In this document: positions 15,494 to 24,234 of the stretch, one piece after another
Position numbering within the stretch: position 1 is the first letter of the stretch
Layout: each line of letters opens with the position of its first letter
From: Roseibium alexandrii DFL-11
Lineage (GTDB): Bacteria; Pseudomonadota; Alphaproteobacteria; Rhizobiales; Stappiaceae
Direction: 5' to 3'
Assembly (NCBI RefSeq): GCF_000158095.2
Contig: NZ_CM011002.1
Span: forward strand, 4,439,703-4,503,702
Length of the DNA: 64,000 nucleotides
The notes under the pieces: generated by a model
Database searches by the model: none
Seen by the model: only the letters and a program-made list of their open reading frames with translations
What the model was told of the DNA's origin: nothing
Program-made: the position numbers and the translations under genes

Positions 15494-15959
15494 CCACGTT
15501 TGCGACCAGCCCCGGTGCCGTTCCCCTACCTCTAACATACGCAGTCGTTCACTTTGCTGCTTTACAGACATTGGCTTTTTGCGTGGACAGAAGTGTCTTG
15601 TCAACGTCGTTAACAAGATATGTGCGGGAGGAAAACCCCTTGACATCCATCGCTTCCATCTCTTGGGCCCACCCAGATGAAACCAAGCTATCCTATGAAG
15701 TTATAATTGGGGCGGGAACATGACCGTTCCTCCGTAGGTAGCCGTTAGCCGTCAAAAAAGGGTAACCAAACACTTTCATCCACATCAAAAACCTATGTTG
15801 TTGATTGCTTGCCGGTGCGATCACTAAATGAGCTGATTTTTTTCGATCCGGGGCCGATATAAGCGGTGGTCATTGGAATTGGGCTTGGTTCCGTTGAGCC
15901 TTTGTCGTAAATCTGGCGCCCTGCCTCGACACCTGCATTTTGAAATCAAGAAGATCACG
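15494..15959. other. 466-bp divergent intergenic region
   Basis: No gene supported. It contains the control region of the DUF1036-pyk operon, including a 21-bp near-palindrome, and the leader of the plus-strand amidohydrolase gene. Nothing else with clear symmetry or coding character was found. Confidence 0.55.
15597..15617 (-). promoter_or_regulatory. 21-bp near-palindrome over a -35 box upstream of DUF1036-pyk
   Basis: Arms CTTGTCAACG and CGTTAACAAG flank one T and differ at one position from perfect symmetry. The minus strand reads TTGACA (15604-15599), a consensus -35 hexamer, inside the left arm. A repressor here would block RNA polymerase. No convincing -10 hexamer was found 17 bases on, so the promoter is provisional. 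Confidence 0.5.
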
Positions 15960-16769
15960 ATGACCGATCCTGTCCCGATGCCGGACACATCCTTTCAGCC
16001 GTTTGAATATGTTCATGGTGACGAGACCGCAGGCATCTTGCTCTTGTGTGACCATGCGCGGAACACGGTTCCGGATGAGTATGGTGATCTTGGGGTCCCT
16101 GCCGCGCAGTTCGAGCGGCACATTGGGTATGATATTGGAGCTCGTGCTGTCACGATGGAACTGGCTCGCCGTCTCAATGCTCCGGCTTGCTTGTCGACGT
16201 TCTCAAGATTGTTGATTGATCCCAATCGGGGCGAAGATGACCCAACCCTGATCATGCGCTTGTCGGATGGTGCCATTGTCCCAGGGAATGCAGCAGTTGA
16301 TGCGACTGAGAGGCGGCGGCGGATTGATCTTTTTCACAAGCCGTATCATGACCTGATCGATGCAGCGCTGGATCGGATGATGGCGGTTGCGCCGGCGCCA
16401 GTGATCATTTCGATCCATAGTTTCACGCCAGTCTGGCGGGGCGTCCCAAGACCTTGGCATGTCACGGTGCTCTGGGACAGCGACCCGCGCGCTGTCGATC
16501 CCATACTGGCAGGTTTGCGGGCACAAGCCGATCTGGTTGTCGGAGACAACGAGCCCTACGATGGTGCTCTTGAAAATGACACGATGTACCGGCACGCAAC
16601 CAAGCGGGGCCTGTCTCAAGCGCTGCTGGAGATTCGGCAAGACCTGATCGGAGATAACCGAGGGGCGATGGAGTGGGCCGATCGGCTGGAGCCAATACTG
16701 AAGGACCTCTCGCAATCGTCAGAATGCCGTCAGGTTCGGCACTATGTTTCGCGTTGTGTCAGCAAATGA
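15960..16769 (+). CDS. N-formylglutamate amidohydrolase family protein (second copy)
   Basis: 269 residues, a divergent relative of the protein at 9754. The metal-site motif is LLLCDHARNTVP near 28, followed by HIGYDIGARAVT near 52, CLSTFSRLLIDPNRG near 74, VIISIHSFTPVW near 143 and a C-terminal EIRQDLI segment with conserved Glu and Arg. This subgroup is usually followed by DUF1244 and GapR in the class, as here. Its natural substrate is not established. The ATG at 15960 is preferred over upstream non-ATG starts because the conserved part begins shortly after it. Confidence 0.82.
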   Translation: MTDPVPMPDTSFQPFEYVHGDETAGILLLCDHARNTVPDEYGDLGVPAAQFERHIGYDIGARAVTMELARRLNAPACLSTFSRLLIDPNRGEDDPTLIMRLSDGAIVPGNAAVDATERRRRIDLFHKPYHDLIDAALDRMMAVAPAPVIISIHSFTPVWRGVPRPWHVTVLWDSDPRAVDPILAGLRAQADLVVGDNEPYDGALENDTMYRHATKRGLSQALLEIRQDLIGDNRGAMEWADRLEPILKDLSQSSECRQVRHYVSRCVSK

Positions 16770-16810
16770 CCGCTCGGTTTCATGAGCAGAGTTGAGGGAG
16801 ATGAGTTGAT

Positions 16811-17107
16811 ATGGATGAGCAAACGAAAATTGAGCTGGAAGCTGCCGTTTTCCGCCGGTTGGTCGAACACCTGCGTGGGCGTACCGATGTTCAGAACATT
16901 GACATGATGAACCTTGCGGGGTTCTGCCGGAATTGCCTGTCCAATTGGTATGCCGATGCGGCTGCCGAAAAGGACATGAGCCTGGACAAGGACGCAGCTC
17001 GCGAGATCGTCTACGGCATGCCCTACGGTGACTGGAAGGCAAAGTATCAAACCGAGGCCACAGCCGCGCAAAAAGCCGCTTTTGATAAAAACAAGCCTGA
17101 GCATTGA
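16811..17107 (+). CDS. DUF1244 family protein
   Basis: 98 residues, mostly helical. Signature motifs are AAVFRRLVEHLR, DVQNIDMMNLAGFCRNCLSN and YGMPYGDWKAKY, with two closely spaced cysteines (FCRNC) that could bind metal. Family members are small cytosolic proteins of unknown function. GGGAG lies before the ATG with suitable spacing. It sits 41 bases after the amidohydrolase and 139 before gapR. Confidence 0.88.
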   Translation: MDEQTKIELEAAVFRRLVEHLRGRTDVQNIDMMNLAGFCRNCLSNWYADAAAEKDMSLDKDAAREIVYGMPYGDWKAKYQTEATAAQKAAFDKNKPEH

Positions 17108-17246
17108 GGGCTTTGGTCTGGTCCGCTTGACGTGCCTCTTGAAGTCTGGCACGGCACCGGCCGGAATTAACGCGGACTGGTGTTGTGACACCGTCCGTGA
17201 CTTTGACGCAAAAGAAGAACACAACTAGCCAAGGAGAAACACTCGT

Positions 17247-17513
17247 ATGTCCGATCCGGGTGGAGTGGCCGCAGACCAGCTGCGTGCCTTCATTGAACGT
17301 ATTGAGCGTCTGGAAGAAGAAAAGAAGGTCATCTCGGATGACATCAAGGACGTCTACGCCGAAGCCAAGGGTAATGGCTACGACGTCAAAATCCTGCGCA
17401 AGGTTGTCTCTCTTCGCAAGAAGCAGCCGCATGAGCGCGAGGAAGAAGAAGCTGTTCTCGACCTCTACCTGCATGCGCTCGGCATGGCGGGAGCTGGGCC
17501 TTCGGAGGGCTGA
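17247..17513 (+). CDS. gapR: GapR (DUF2312), nucleoid protein recognising overtwisted DNA
   Basis: 88-residue helical DNA-binding protein. In Caulobacter GapR encircles positively supercoiled DNA ahead of forks and RNA polymerase and stimulates topoisomerases. The family signature is clear: [35 protein letters not shown] and [12 protein letters not shown], with DNA-contacting lysines and arginines and the tetramer-forming coiled coil. GGAG lies about ten bases before the ATG. A strong terminator follows. Confidence 0.93.
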   Translation: MSDPGGVAADQLRAFIERIERLEEEKKVISDDIKDVYAEAKGNGYDVKILRKVVSLRKKQPHEREEEEAVLDLYLHALGMAGAGPSEG

Positions 17514-17533
17514 GCTACTTATCGATACAGAAA

Positions 17534-17562
17534 ACGCCGGGCTGTTGACCCGGCGTTTTTTT
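17534..17562 (+). terminator. Terminator of gapR
   Basis: ACGCCGGG/CCCGGCGT 8-bp stem (17534-17556) ending in seven T residues. Located 20 bases after the gapR stop. Confidence 0.9.
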
Positions 17563-17584
17563 GTCAGAGCGCTCTGAAACCCTG

Positions 17585-19378
17585 CTATCTGGCAAACCGG
17601 ACAGGCAGCACTACGATGGCGGGCCCGTCGAATCGGTCGGTGCGCAGATTGCCGTAGGGATCTTGCTGGAAGCTTGCAGCTACGAACCGGTTGCCCGGCT
17701 TCATGACATTGTTCAGTTGCCGCTGATTGGGATGGCTCAACCACGCAAATGTTTGGTGGCGGGCTGTACCAGCGCCAGTTAGCAGAAGTGGTTCGGACCG
17801 GTCCGGCAGGCTTGCGAATCCAGCAAGCGGATCAACAATCTGGTCTTTCGGAATTCGCCCGGATACCGATGGCCGCGCGGCCACTGCAGGTGCAGCCGCC
17901 GGACGCGGCGCTGCGGCCTGTTGGTTCGTGGCGGTGCCAGGCCGTAGTGACCGGGTCAATTCAGGCGGTGTCGGCGCCGCCGATGCATAGGCAAGAGTGG
18001 TATCTGAGCGCGGAGCAGGGGCTGGTGACGGGATCGCAGTGCCCGTTGCAGCAGCAATTGCCGCCACCGGATCGTCAACTGTCGTTCCCTCAGAGCCACC
18101 TACTTTCTCTGCTGCAGCTTGTGCTGCTGCTTGGAGGCTCGCTGCAGGCTTTTGTGCCGGAGCCCTGGCAATCTGGAAACGCGCGTCCAGTGGTTCGCTT
18201 GCAGCTGAAGGCTGGCCGTCATTCAAAGCTGCCCGTTGACCATCGAGCGTGTTGGGTGCGGGTGTTGGAACAGATGCCGCGCTTGCAATTTGAGCCGGCT
18301 GCTCGTCGATTGGCTTCAACTCCGGAGCCGCGCTTGCCACTGCAGTGACCGGGGCTTCCTCAGGCGTGTCTATGATCTTGCGGGTGGGCACAGGGGGATT
18401 GGCTACGACCGGAGAAACTGTCTCAGCCTGCGATGCCGTCTGGCGGCCTCCGACTGCGCCTGGCCGGGTTGCATCGGAGTTCCCAGTGCGCTCGCCGCCA
18501 CCAAACAGGCTGGCAAACAAATTACCCCCACCCTCTGGTGCTTCACGTGTGACATTTGCCGGAGGCGTGGGGACTGGAGCGCTGCGGACACTCTGGTTCC
18601 GGGTTGTAAGCGTCCGTGCGCCTTGGTCTCGATCATTGATGTTCCGCGCGGCAGACGTGTCGTTTGATGCGACAATGGTCGGCCGTGTTGAACTCCGCCG
18701 GCCCGATTTGGATTCCGCAAGGGCGATCTTGTAGCCCTTCATCGGCTTGCCGTCAGAGGGGATATGCAAAGTCCTGCCGTTCGGGAACACCCGCGCAAGC
18801 TGCGATCGGCTCATCTTCGGCCAATGCCGAACACTGCCCGTATCCAAATGGACAAACGGAGAGCCAGAACGCGGATAATAGCCGACCCCGCCAACTTGCT
18901 TGCGCAAGCCGGTTTCACGGAGCTTTCTGATGTTCACGCCCGGAATAAAGAAGTCCATGGCTTTGCCGAGCGTATGCTGGCTGTTTCTGGCAACGCCTTT
19001 GGAGCGCTTGCGCAACATGTTGTTTGTCGCAGGCGACCGGTAGCTGGATACAACGTGAATGTAATCCCCGGCCCGAACCTTTTGATAGACTTCCCAAACA
19101 AGATCGAGCAGTTCCGGATCAATCTTTGTGATTTCGTTGCGCCGCCAGTCGCGCAGAAACCGATTGGCTTCCCGCAGACCGGACGGAATATACCGGCCGT
19201 TCTTCTTGAAAGTGATCGAAACACGCTCTTTGGTATGCGTGTTATATAGCTTCAAGGTTCTGGTTTCTGCTTGAACCGTGCCTGCAAATGTCATGGCAAA
19301 CGCCACGATCACTGCCGCGGAAATCGCGGCGCGTTTTATCCAGGCGACGGCGTCGAAACCAACAGACCGTTTACGCAA
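17585..19378 (-). CDS. DUF882 / YcbK-like M15 peptidase with long Pro-Ala-rich tail
   Basis: Predicted secreted murein peptidase of 597 residues. After a signal peptide or anchor (about 12-37), the catalytic domain spans roughly 38-215. It has SSYRSPATNNMLR, SQHTLGKAMDFFIPG (zinc His and Asp) and SPFVHLDTGSVRHW (zinc His), the M15 zinc triad. The rest, about 380 residues, is low-complexity Pro/Ala/Thr/Ser sequence without a recognised fold, far longer than E. coli MepK. The tail may span the periplasm or hold a wall-binding region. A short conserved end (GNRFVAASFQQDPYGNLR) closes the protein. Confidence 0.85.
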   Translation of the reverse strand: MRKRSVGFDAVAWIKRAAISAAVIVAFAMTFAGTVQAETRTLKLYNTHTKERVSITFKKNGRYIPSGLREANRFLRDWRRNEITKIDPELLDLVWEVYQKVRAGDYIHVVSSYRSPATNNMLRKRSKGVARNSQHTLGKAMDFFIPGVNIRKLRETGLRKQVGGVGYYPRSGSPFVHLDTGSVRHWPKMSRSQLARVFPNGRTLHIPSDGKPMKGYKIALAESKSGRRSSTRPTIVASNDTSAARNINDRDQGARTLTTRNQSVRSAPVPTPPANVTREAPEGGGNLFASLFGGGERTGNSDATRPGAVGGRQTASQAETVSPVVANPPVPTRKIIDTPEEAPVTAVASAAPELKPIDEQPAQIASAASVPTPAPNTLDGQRAALNDGQPSAASEPLDARFQIARAPAQKPAASLQAAAQAAAEKVGGSEGTTVDDPVAAIAAATGTAIPSPAPAPRSDTTLAYASAAPTPPELTRSLRPGTATNQQAAAPRPAAAPAVAARPSVSGRIPKDQIVDPLAGFASLPDRSEPLLLTGAGTARHQTFAWLSHPNQRQLNNVMKPGNRFVAASFQQDPYGNLRTDRFDGPAIVVLPVRFAR

Positions 19379-19625
19379 TTTCTATCCCGCCGTTTTGTGG
19401 TGGCTTGCACCCATCCCGTGCTCCCCAGCAGAACCCGCGTTTTACATGCCGCAGGTTAAGAAGTTTTTACCCTAATCTCAGTTCTGCAGAAATCGTGGTA
19501 AAATTGCAACTTGTTGGGCGGTTATCGGCAACGGATTGCGCGCGATACCCCGAGGAAATCCCGTACCGCTCGAATGTGTTCAAAAATCGGCCAAAGCCGA
19601 GTGGGAGGCTTAAAGTGTCTGGAAA

Positions 19626-21188
19626 TTAGGCAGCTGCATCCGTGCCGCCATCGTCCAGACCGTATTCCTTGAGCTTGCGATAGAGGGTGGACCGGCCAAT
19701 GCCCAGCCGTTTGGCAACCTCTGTCATCCGTCCGGAGTAATGCTTGATGGCGGCCCGGATAATCTCTTCCTCAATATCAGTCAGTTTTCTGACATGCCCT
19801 TCCGGGTCGAGGTTCCGCATGAAGCCGAAGGGTGCTGATCCCTCAAATCCGGCCGGCGTTGTGGTGTTCGCTACTGTCGGGGCACCCGGTTGGGCAGGTG
19901 GCGGCGGCGTAACAGCAGCGGGGTCTTGCGGAGCCGCAGCAAAGGGGGCTGCAACGCTTGGGGGCAAAACGCCGGACTGGCTACCAGGGTGCTCAATTGC
20001 GGCGGAAACTTGCGGAAAATCGTCGATGGTTAGCTGGGCTCCATCACATAAGACGACTGCCCGGAAGACGGTGTTCTGCAATTGCCGAATGTTGCCGGGC
20101 CAAGCGTACTCCTGAAGCATGGCCAATGCGTCTTGGGCAACACCGGACACCTGGGGCTTGCCTTCTTCAGCCGCAAATCGTGCCAGGAAATGCCGCACGA
20201 GCGCTGGGATGTCTTCCCGGCGGTCTCGCAATGGCGGGATCCAAATGGGGAAAACGTTCAAACGGTAATAAAGGTCTTCACGGAACGCACTGTCCTTAAC
20301 TTGATCAATGAGCCTGCGATTCGTTGCAGAGATGAGCCTGAAATCCACTTTGACCGGACGGCGGGAACCGATCGGATCAATCTCGTTTTCCTGTATGGCG
20401 CGGAGCAGTTTGACCTGCACATCTTGTGGCAACTCACCCACTTCATCTAGAAAAAGGGTGCCGCCATGGGCTTCCTGAAATTTGCCGACATGCTTGTCGA
20501 CTGCTCCGGTGAAAGCGCCTTTCTCGTGGCCGAAAAGGATTGATTCCACCAAATTATCGGGGATGGCGCCGCAGTTGACCGTGATCAATGGTTTTGACTT
20601 GCGGTCACTGGAGCCCTGGATCGCGCTTGCAATCATTTCCTTGCCAACACCGCTCTCTCCTTCGATCAGGATCGGAATGTTGGAGGCTGCGGCCCGCTTG
20701 CCCAGATTAATCACCCTCTCCATTGCGGGCGAATGAGTAATGATGTCGGCGAAGGTCAGGGTCCCGGAGGCCTTCTTCTGGATCCGAGTGATTTCTCCTT
20801 CCAGGGCGGACGTTTTCAGGAGGTTTCGGATTGAAACGTTTAGCCGCTCAGGTGCGACCGGCTTGACCGCAAAGTCCTGTGCGCCGGCATTCATTACCGA
20901 AACAACCGTGTCGATGCCGCCATGTGCTGTTTGGACGATCACGGGGGTGGAAATCTTGTCCGCGCGCAGGCGCTCCAGTACGCCCAGGCCGTCAAGTTCC
21001 GGCATCACCATATCGAGGATAATCAGATCGATTTCGCTGGCTTCAGGGCCGGTCATGATCCGCACAGCTTCTGCGCCGTTTTCGGCAGTTTTGGATCTGT
21101 AGCCAAATTTGTGCACAGCTTCCTGCAGGAGCCGACGCTGAATTGGATCGTCGTCAACAATGAGTATTTTGCCGCTGAGTGCTTGCAT
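19626..21188 (-). CDS. Sigma-54-dependent response regulator (NtrC family)
   Basis: 520-residue two-component transcription activator. Receiver domain 1-125 has acidic residues DDD near 13, the phospho-acceptor in LIILDMVMPE near 55 and Lys in FAVKPV near 107. The AAA+ domain (about 150-385) has Walker A EGESGVGKE, the sigma-54 contact loop GAFTGA and Walker B GGTLFLDEVGE. After a Pro/Ala linker, a Fis-type helix-turn-helix (MTEVAKRLGIGRSTLYRKL) binds DNA. No sensor kinase is adjacent, so the signal is unknown. Confidence 0.92.
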   Translation of the reverse strand: MQALSGKILIVDDDPIQRRLLQEAVHKFGYRSKTAENGAEAVRIMTGPEASEIDLIILDMVMPELDGLGVLERLRADKISTPVIVQTAHGGIDTVVSVMNAGAQDFAVKPVAPERLNVSIRNLLKTSALEGEITRIQKKASGTLTFADIITHSPAMERVINLGKRAAASNIPILIEGESGVGKEMIASAIQGSSDRKSKPLITVNCGAIPDNLVESILFGHEKGAFTGAVDKHVGKFQEAHGGTLFLDEVGELPQDVQVKLLRAIQENEIDPIGSRRPVKVDFRLISATNRRLIDQVKDSAFREDLYYRLNVFPIWIPPLRDRREDIPALVRHFLARFAAEEGKPQVSGVAQDALAMLQEYAWPGNIRQLQNTVFRAVVLCDGAQLTIDDFPQVSAAIEHPGSQSGVLPPSVAAPFAAAPQDPAAVTPPPPAQPGAPTVANTTTPAGFEGSAPFGFMRNLDPEGHVRKLTDIEEEIIRAAIKHYSGRMTEVAKRLGIGRSTLYRKLKEYGLDDGGTDAAA

Positions 21189-21377
21189 CAGGTGCCTTTG
21201 AACTCGTCAAGGTGTCTCGTTTCGGGCCATTCTGGTCGTAAAGCGGTAAACAAATTCTCCAGCCCAATTGAAAAAAGATGCTGTTTTTCGATTGCAGCTA
21301 AAGGTGGCTAGGGCCTACAAATTCCCTAGGTATCCCATCGGAGCAACCAATCGTTCCGCCGTTTTCCGGAGTATGAA

Positions 21378-23198
21378 ATGCCCTTTTTGAGCCCAAAATT
21401 TGCGCCTGCCGCCTCAGGAAATGCAGAGCTTGGCGATCTCCCGGTTTGGGATCTGACGGACCTCTATCCTTCCGTCGACGCACCGAAAGTCACCTCTGAC
21501 CTGAAAGAAGCGCTCGATCGCGCAAAAACATTCGAGGCGTCCTACAAGGGACGGCTTGCAGATTTGGCGGCAAACAATGTTGCGGCTTTGGTGACAGCCA
21601 TTCGAGCGTATGAAGATCTGGAAGACCTCATGGGCCGCCTGATCTCTTTTGCCGGACTGGTTTATGCAGGCAATACAACAGACGCAGCTGCACAAAAGTT
21701 CTACGGAGATGTTCAAGAGCAAATCACGACGGCAAGCTCGCATCTGCTGTTCTTCAGCTTGGAACTGAACCGGATCGAAGATGCTGTGGTCGATGCCGCA
21801 TTAGAGGACGCACATCTCGCCCATTATCGGCCCTGGATCGAAGATCTTCGTAAGGACAAGCCGTACCAGCTGGAAGATCGGGTCGAGCAGCTTTTTCATG
21901 AAAAGTCAGTTACGGGCAGCAGTGCCTGGAACCGCTTGTTTGACGAGACGATGGCGCGGTTGACCTTCACCGTTTCGGGCGAAGAGTTGCCGGTAGAGCA
22001 AACCCTTAATCTGTTGACCGACCCTTCACCGGAAAAGCGGGAAGAAGCGTCAAAGGCGCTCACTGAAACGTTTTCAAAAAATCTGAGCACCTTTGCGCTG
22101 ATCACAAACACATTGACCAAGGACAAGGAGATTTCCGACCGGTGGCGGAACTTCTCCGATATTGCCGATAGCAGGCACCTGGCCAATCGTGTTGAGCGTG
22201 AAGTCGTCGACGCAATGGTATCCGCAGTCCGGGAGGCCTATCCGCGGCTTTCGCACCGATACTACAAACTCAAGGCAAAGTGGCTCGGCGTTGATCAACT
22301 CAACACCTGGGACCGAAACGCTCCGCTACCCGATGCCGATACGCGGATCATTCCTTGGGCTGAAGCCAAGGACACGGTGCTTTCTGCCTATAATACCTTC
22401 TCCCCGGACATGGCGGAGATCGCGAGCCGGTTCTTCGACAAGGGCTGGATTGATGCCCCAGCAAGGTCCGGCAAGGCACCCGGTGCCTTTGCCCATCCAA
22501 CCGTGCCAAGCGCGCATCCTTATGTTCTGGTCAACTACCAGGGCAAAGTCCGGGATGTCATGACCCTGGCTCATGAACTCGGCCATGGCGTTCACCAGGT
22601 ACTGGCCGGTCCGAATGGTCCGCTAATGGCGCCGACCCCCCTGACACTTGCTGAAACCGCGAGTGTCTTTGGCGAAATGCTGACCTTCAAATCCCTCTTG
22701 GCAAAAGCAGAAGACCCGAAAACCAAAAAAGTCATGCTCGCCTCCAAGGCCGAGGACATGATCAACACGGTCGTCCGGCAGATCGCTTTTTACACTTTCG
22801 AGCGGAAACTTCACACGGAGCGGCGCAATGGCGAGTTGACCGCGGACAAGATCGGGGAACTCTGGCTGTCGGTGCAGGGCGAGAGCCTTGGTCCGGCCAT
22901 CAAGCTCAATGCAGGGTATGAGACTTTCTGGACTTATATCCCGCATTTCATTCATTCACCGTTCTATGTCTATGCCTACGCATTCGGGGATTGCCTCGTG
23001 AACTCGCTTTATGCGGTTTACGAGGAAGCTGAGACTGGTTTCCAGGAGAAGTATTTTGAACTCCTGAAAGCTGGCGGGACCAAGCATCATTCAGAATTGT
23101 TGAAGCCATTTGGTCTCGATGCGACCGATCCTGATTTCTGGAAGAAAGGCCTGTCCGTCATCGAGCGTTTGATCGATGAGCTGGAAACTCTGGACTAG
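21378..23198 (+). CDS. pepF: M3 family oligoendopeptidase F (PepF)
   Basis: Cytoplasmic zinc peptidase that degrades short peptides. The 606 residues fit the PepF/M3B group. The zinc motif HELGHGVHQ lies near residue 399, with the third ligand Glu in LAETASVFGEM about 28 residues later. Conserved FWTYIPHFIHSPFYVYAYAFG near the end matches the family's substrate-binding helix. GGAG is seven bases before the ATG. The DUF3445 gene follows after 22 bases, so they may share a transcript. Confidence 0.95.
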   Translation: MPFLSPKFAPAASGNAELGDLPVWDLTDLYPSVDAPKVTSDLKEALDRAKTFEASYKGRLADLAANNVAALVTAIRAYEDLEDLMGRLISFAGLVYAGNTTDAAAQKFYGDVQEQITTASSHLLFFSLELNRIEDAVVDAALEDAHLAHYRPWIEDLRKDKPYQLEDRVEQLFHEKSVTGSSAWNRLFDETMARLTFTVSGEELPVEQTLNLLTDPSPEKREEASKALTETFSKNLSTFALITNTLTKDKEISDRWRNFSDIADSRHLANRVEREVVDAMVSAVREAYPRLSHRYYKLKAKWLGVDQLNTWDRNAPLPDADTRIIPWAEAKDTVLSAYNTFSPDMAEIASRFFDKGWIDAPARSGKAPGAFAHPTVPSAHPYVLVNYQGKVRDVMTLAHELGHGVHQVLAGPNGPLMAPTPLTLAETASVFGEMLTFKSLLAKAEDPKTKKVMLASKAEDMINTVVRQIAFYTFERKLHTERRNGELTADKIGELWLSVQGESLGPAIKLNAGYETFWTYIPHFIHSPFYVYAYAFGDCLVNSLYAVYEEAETGFQEKYFELLKAGGTKHHSELLKPFGLDATDPDFWKKGLSVIERLIDELETLD

Positions 23199-23220
23199 GC
23201 CTGAGAAACGGTCCGCTTTG

Positions 23221-24135
23221 ATGTCCCAGGAAACAATCCGGTTTCAGCATACCCCCTATGATGGCTCCAGCCATCCATTCACAGTGGGTCTAAAGCCGAT
23301 CAGCGAAGGGGAGTGGCTCGAGCCGGACGCTTTCCTTGTTCCGCATCTTGCGGAAAAGGACCGCTTGGTATCCGAACGCCGTGATGCTGTTTTCCGCGCT
23401 GAGGACGGCACGGAAGAGGCCCAGCAGGAGGTGCTTGCGCTTATTGTCGAAAACTTGAATCGGTATCACTCCAAGACCCACAAGTTTGTGGCCAATCGAG
23501 TGGTGATTGCGGGTCGAGGGCCGGTCGTCGACCTGTCCAGCAAGCCAGCACTTCTGACAGCCGCGCGCCTTGTCCAAGAAGACTTGGTTCTGATGCGTCC
23601 GGGGCCGGACGGCTACAGGTTGGCGGCGGCCAGCCTCAGTTTTCCGTCCTCTTGGTCATTGGCCGAAAAGTTCTCGAAATCCATGAGCGCAATCCACGAG
23701 ACCGTCCCGGGTTTTAACGGAAAGCGTATGGGCGTAATGGTCGCTCGCCTTTTCGATAACCTGAAGGTGGGCCAATATGTATGCCGCTTTAACTGGTCGA
23801 TTTACCCGGATGATGAGCTCTACAATCCGAAGCCGCATCGCATCGATTTGCGGGACAGCGATTCTGTCCTGTCGCGCCTTTTCCTTAGAGTTGAACGCCA
23901 AACTCTGCGCCGCTTGCCGGGAAGTGGGGACATCATTTTCACGATTAAGATCCATCATGATCCGTTGCGCGCATTGGAGGCGCATCCAGATCGGGAGCAG
24001 TTGGCCGGGCAACTCAGAACGCAGTTGATGGTGTTGGATCCGGACCAACTGCGATACAAAGGGTTGGCCAATGCGCGGGATGAGTTGGCGCGCGCCTTGT
24101 CCGAACTCTTCACTTCTGAAGCCGGAGTGATGTGA
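23221..24135 (+). CDS. DUF3445 protein, heme-dependent oxidative N-demethylase-like
   Basis: 304 residues of the DUF3445 family. The characterised member is the alpha subunit of a heme-dependent oxidative N-demethylase acting on dimethylamine. Conserved parts are NLNRYHSKTHKF, SFPSSWSLAEKFSKSMSAIHE (candidate heme-pocket segment), NWSIYPDDELY and RVERQTLRRLPGSGDIIFTI. The companion subunits of that enzyme (beta, gamma and ferredoxin-like delta) are not nearby, so this copy probably works alone or has another substrate. Start chosen at the ATG at 23221. Confidence 0.78.
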   Translation: MSQETIRFQHTPYDGSSHPFTVGLKPISEGEWLEPDAFLVPHLAEKDRLVSERRDAVFRAEDGTEEAQQEVLALIVENLNRYHSKTHKFVANRVVIAGRGPVVDLSSKPALLTAARLVQEDLVLMRPGPDGYRLAAASLSFPSSWSLAEKFSKSMSAIHETVPGFNGKRMGVMVARLFDNLKVGQYVCRFNWSIYPDDELYNPKPHRIDLRDSDSVLSRLFLRVERQTLRRLPGSGDIIFTIKIHHDPLRALEAHPDREQLAGQLRTQLMVLDPDQLRYKGLANARDELARALSELFTSEAGVM

Positions 24136-24234
24136 CAGATCGTCGTTTCTAAGCCTCTGGACTGGAAGTTGGCGGGCAATTTTATATGTACCGGTCAATA
24201 GAAACGTTTCGTTCGGTAAGGAGCATCTGGGCAC

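Noticed and set aside
16719..17744. 341-codon minus-strand frame over DUF1244 and gapR
   Set aside because: Antisense to two compact genes with strong family signatures and ribosome sites.
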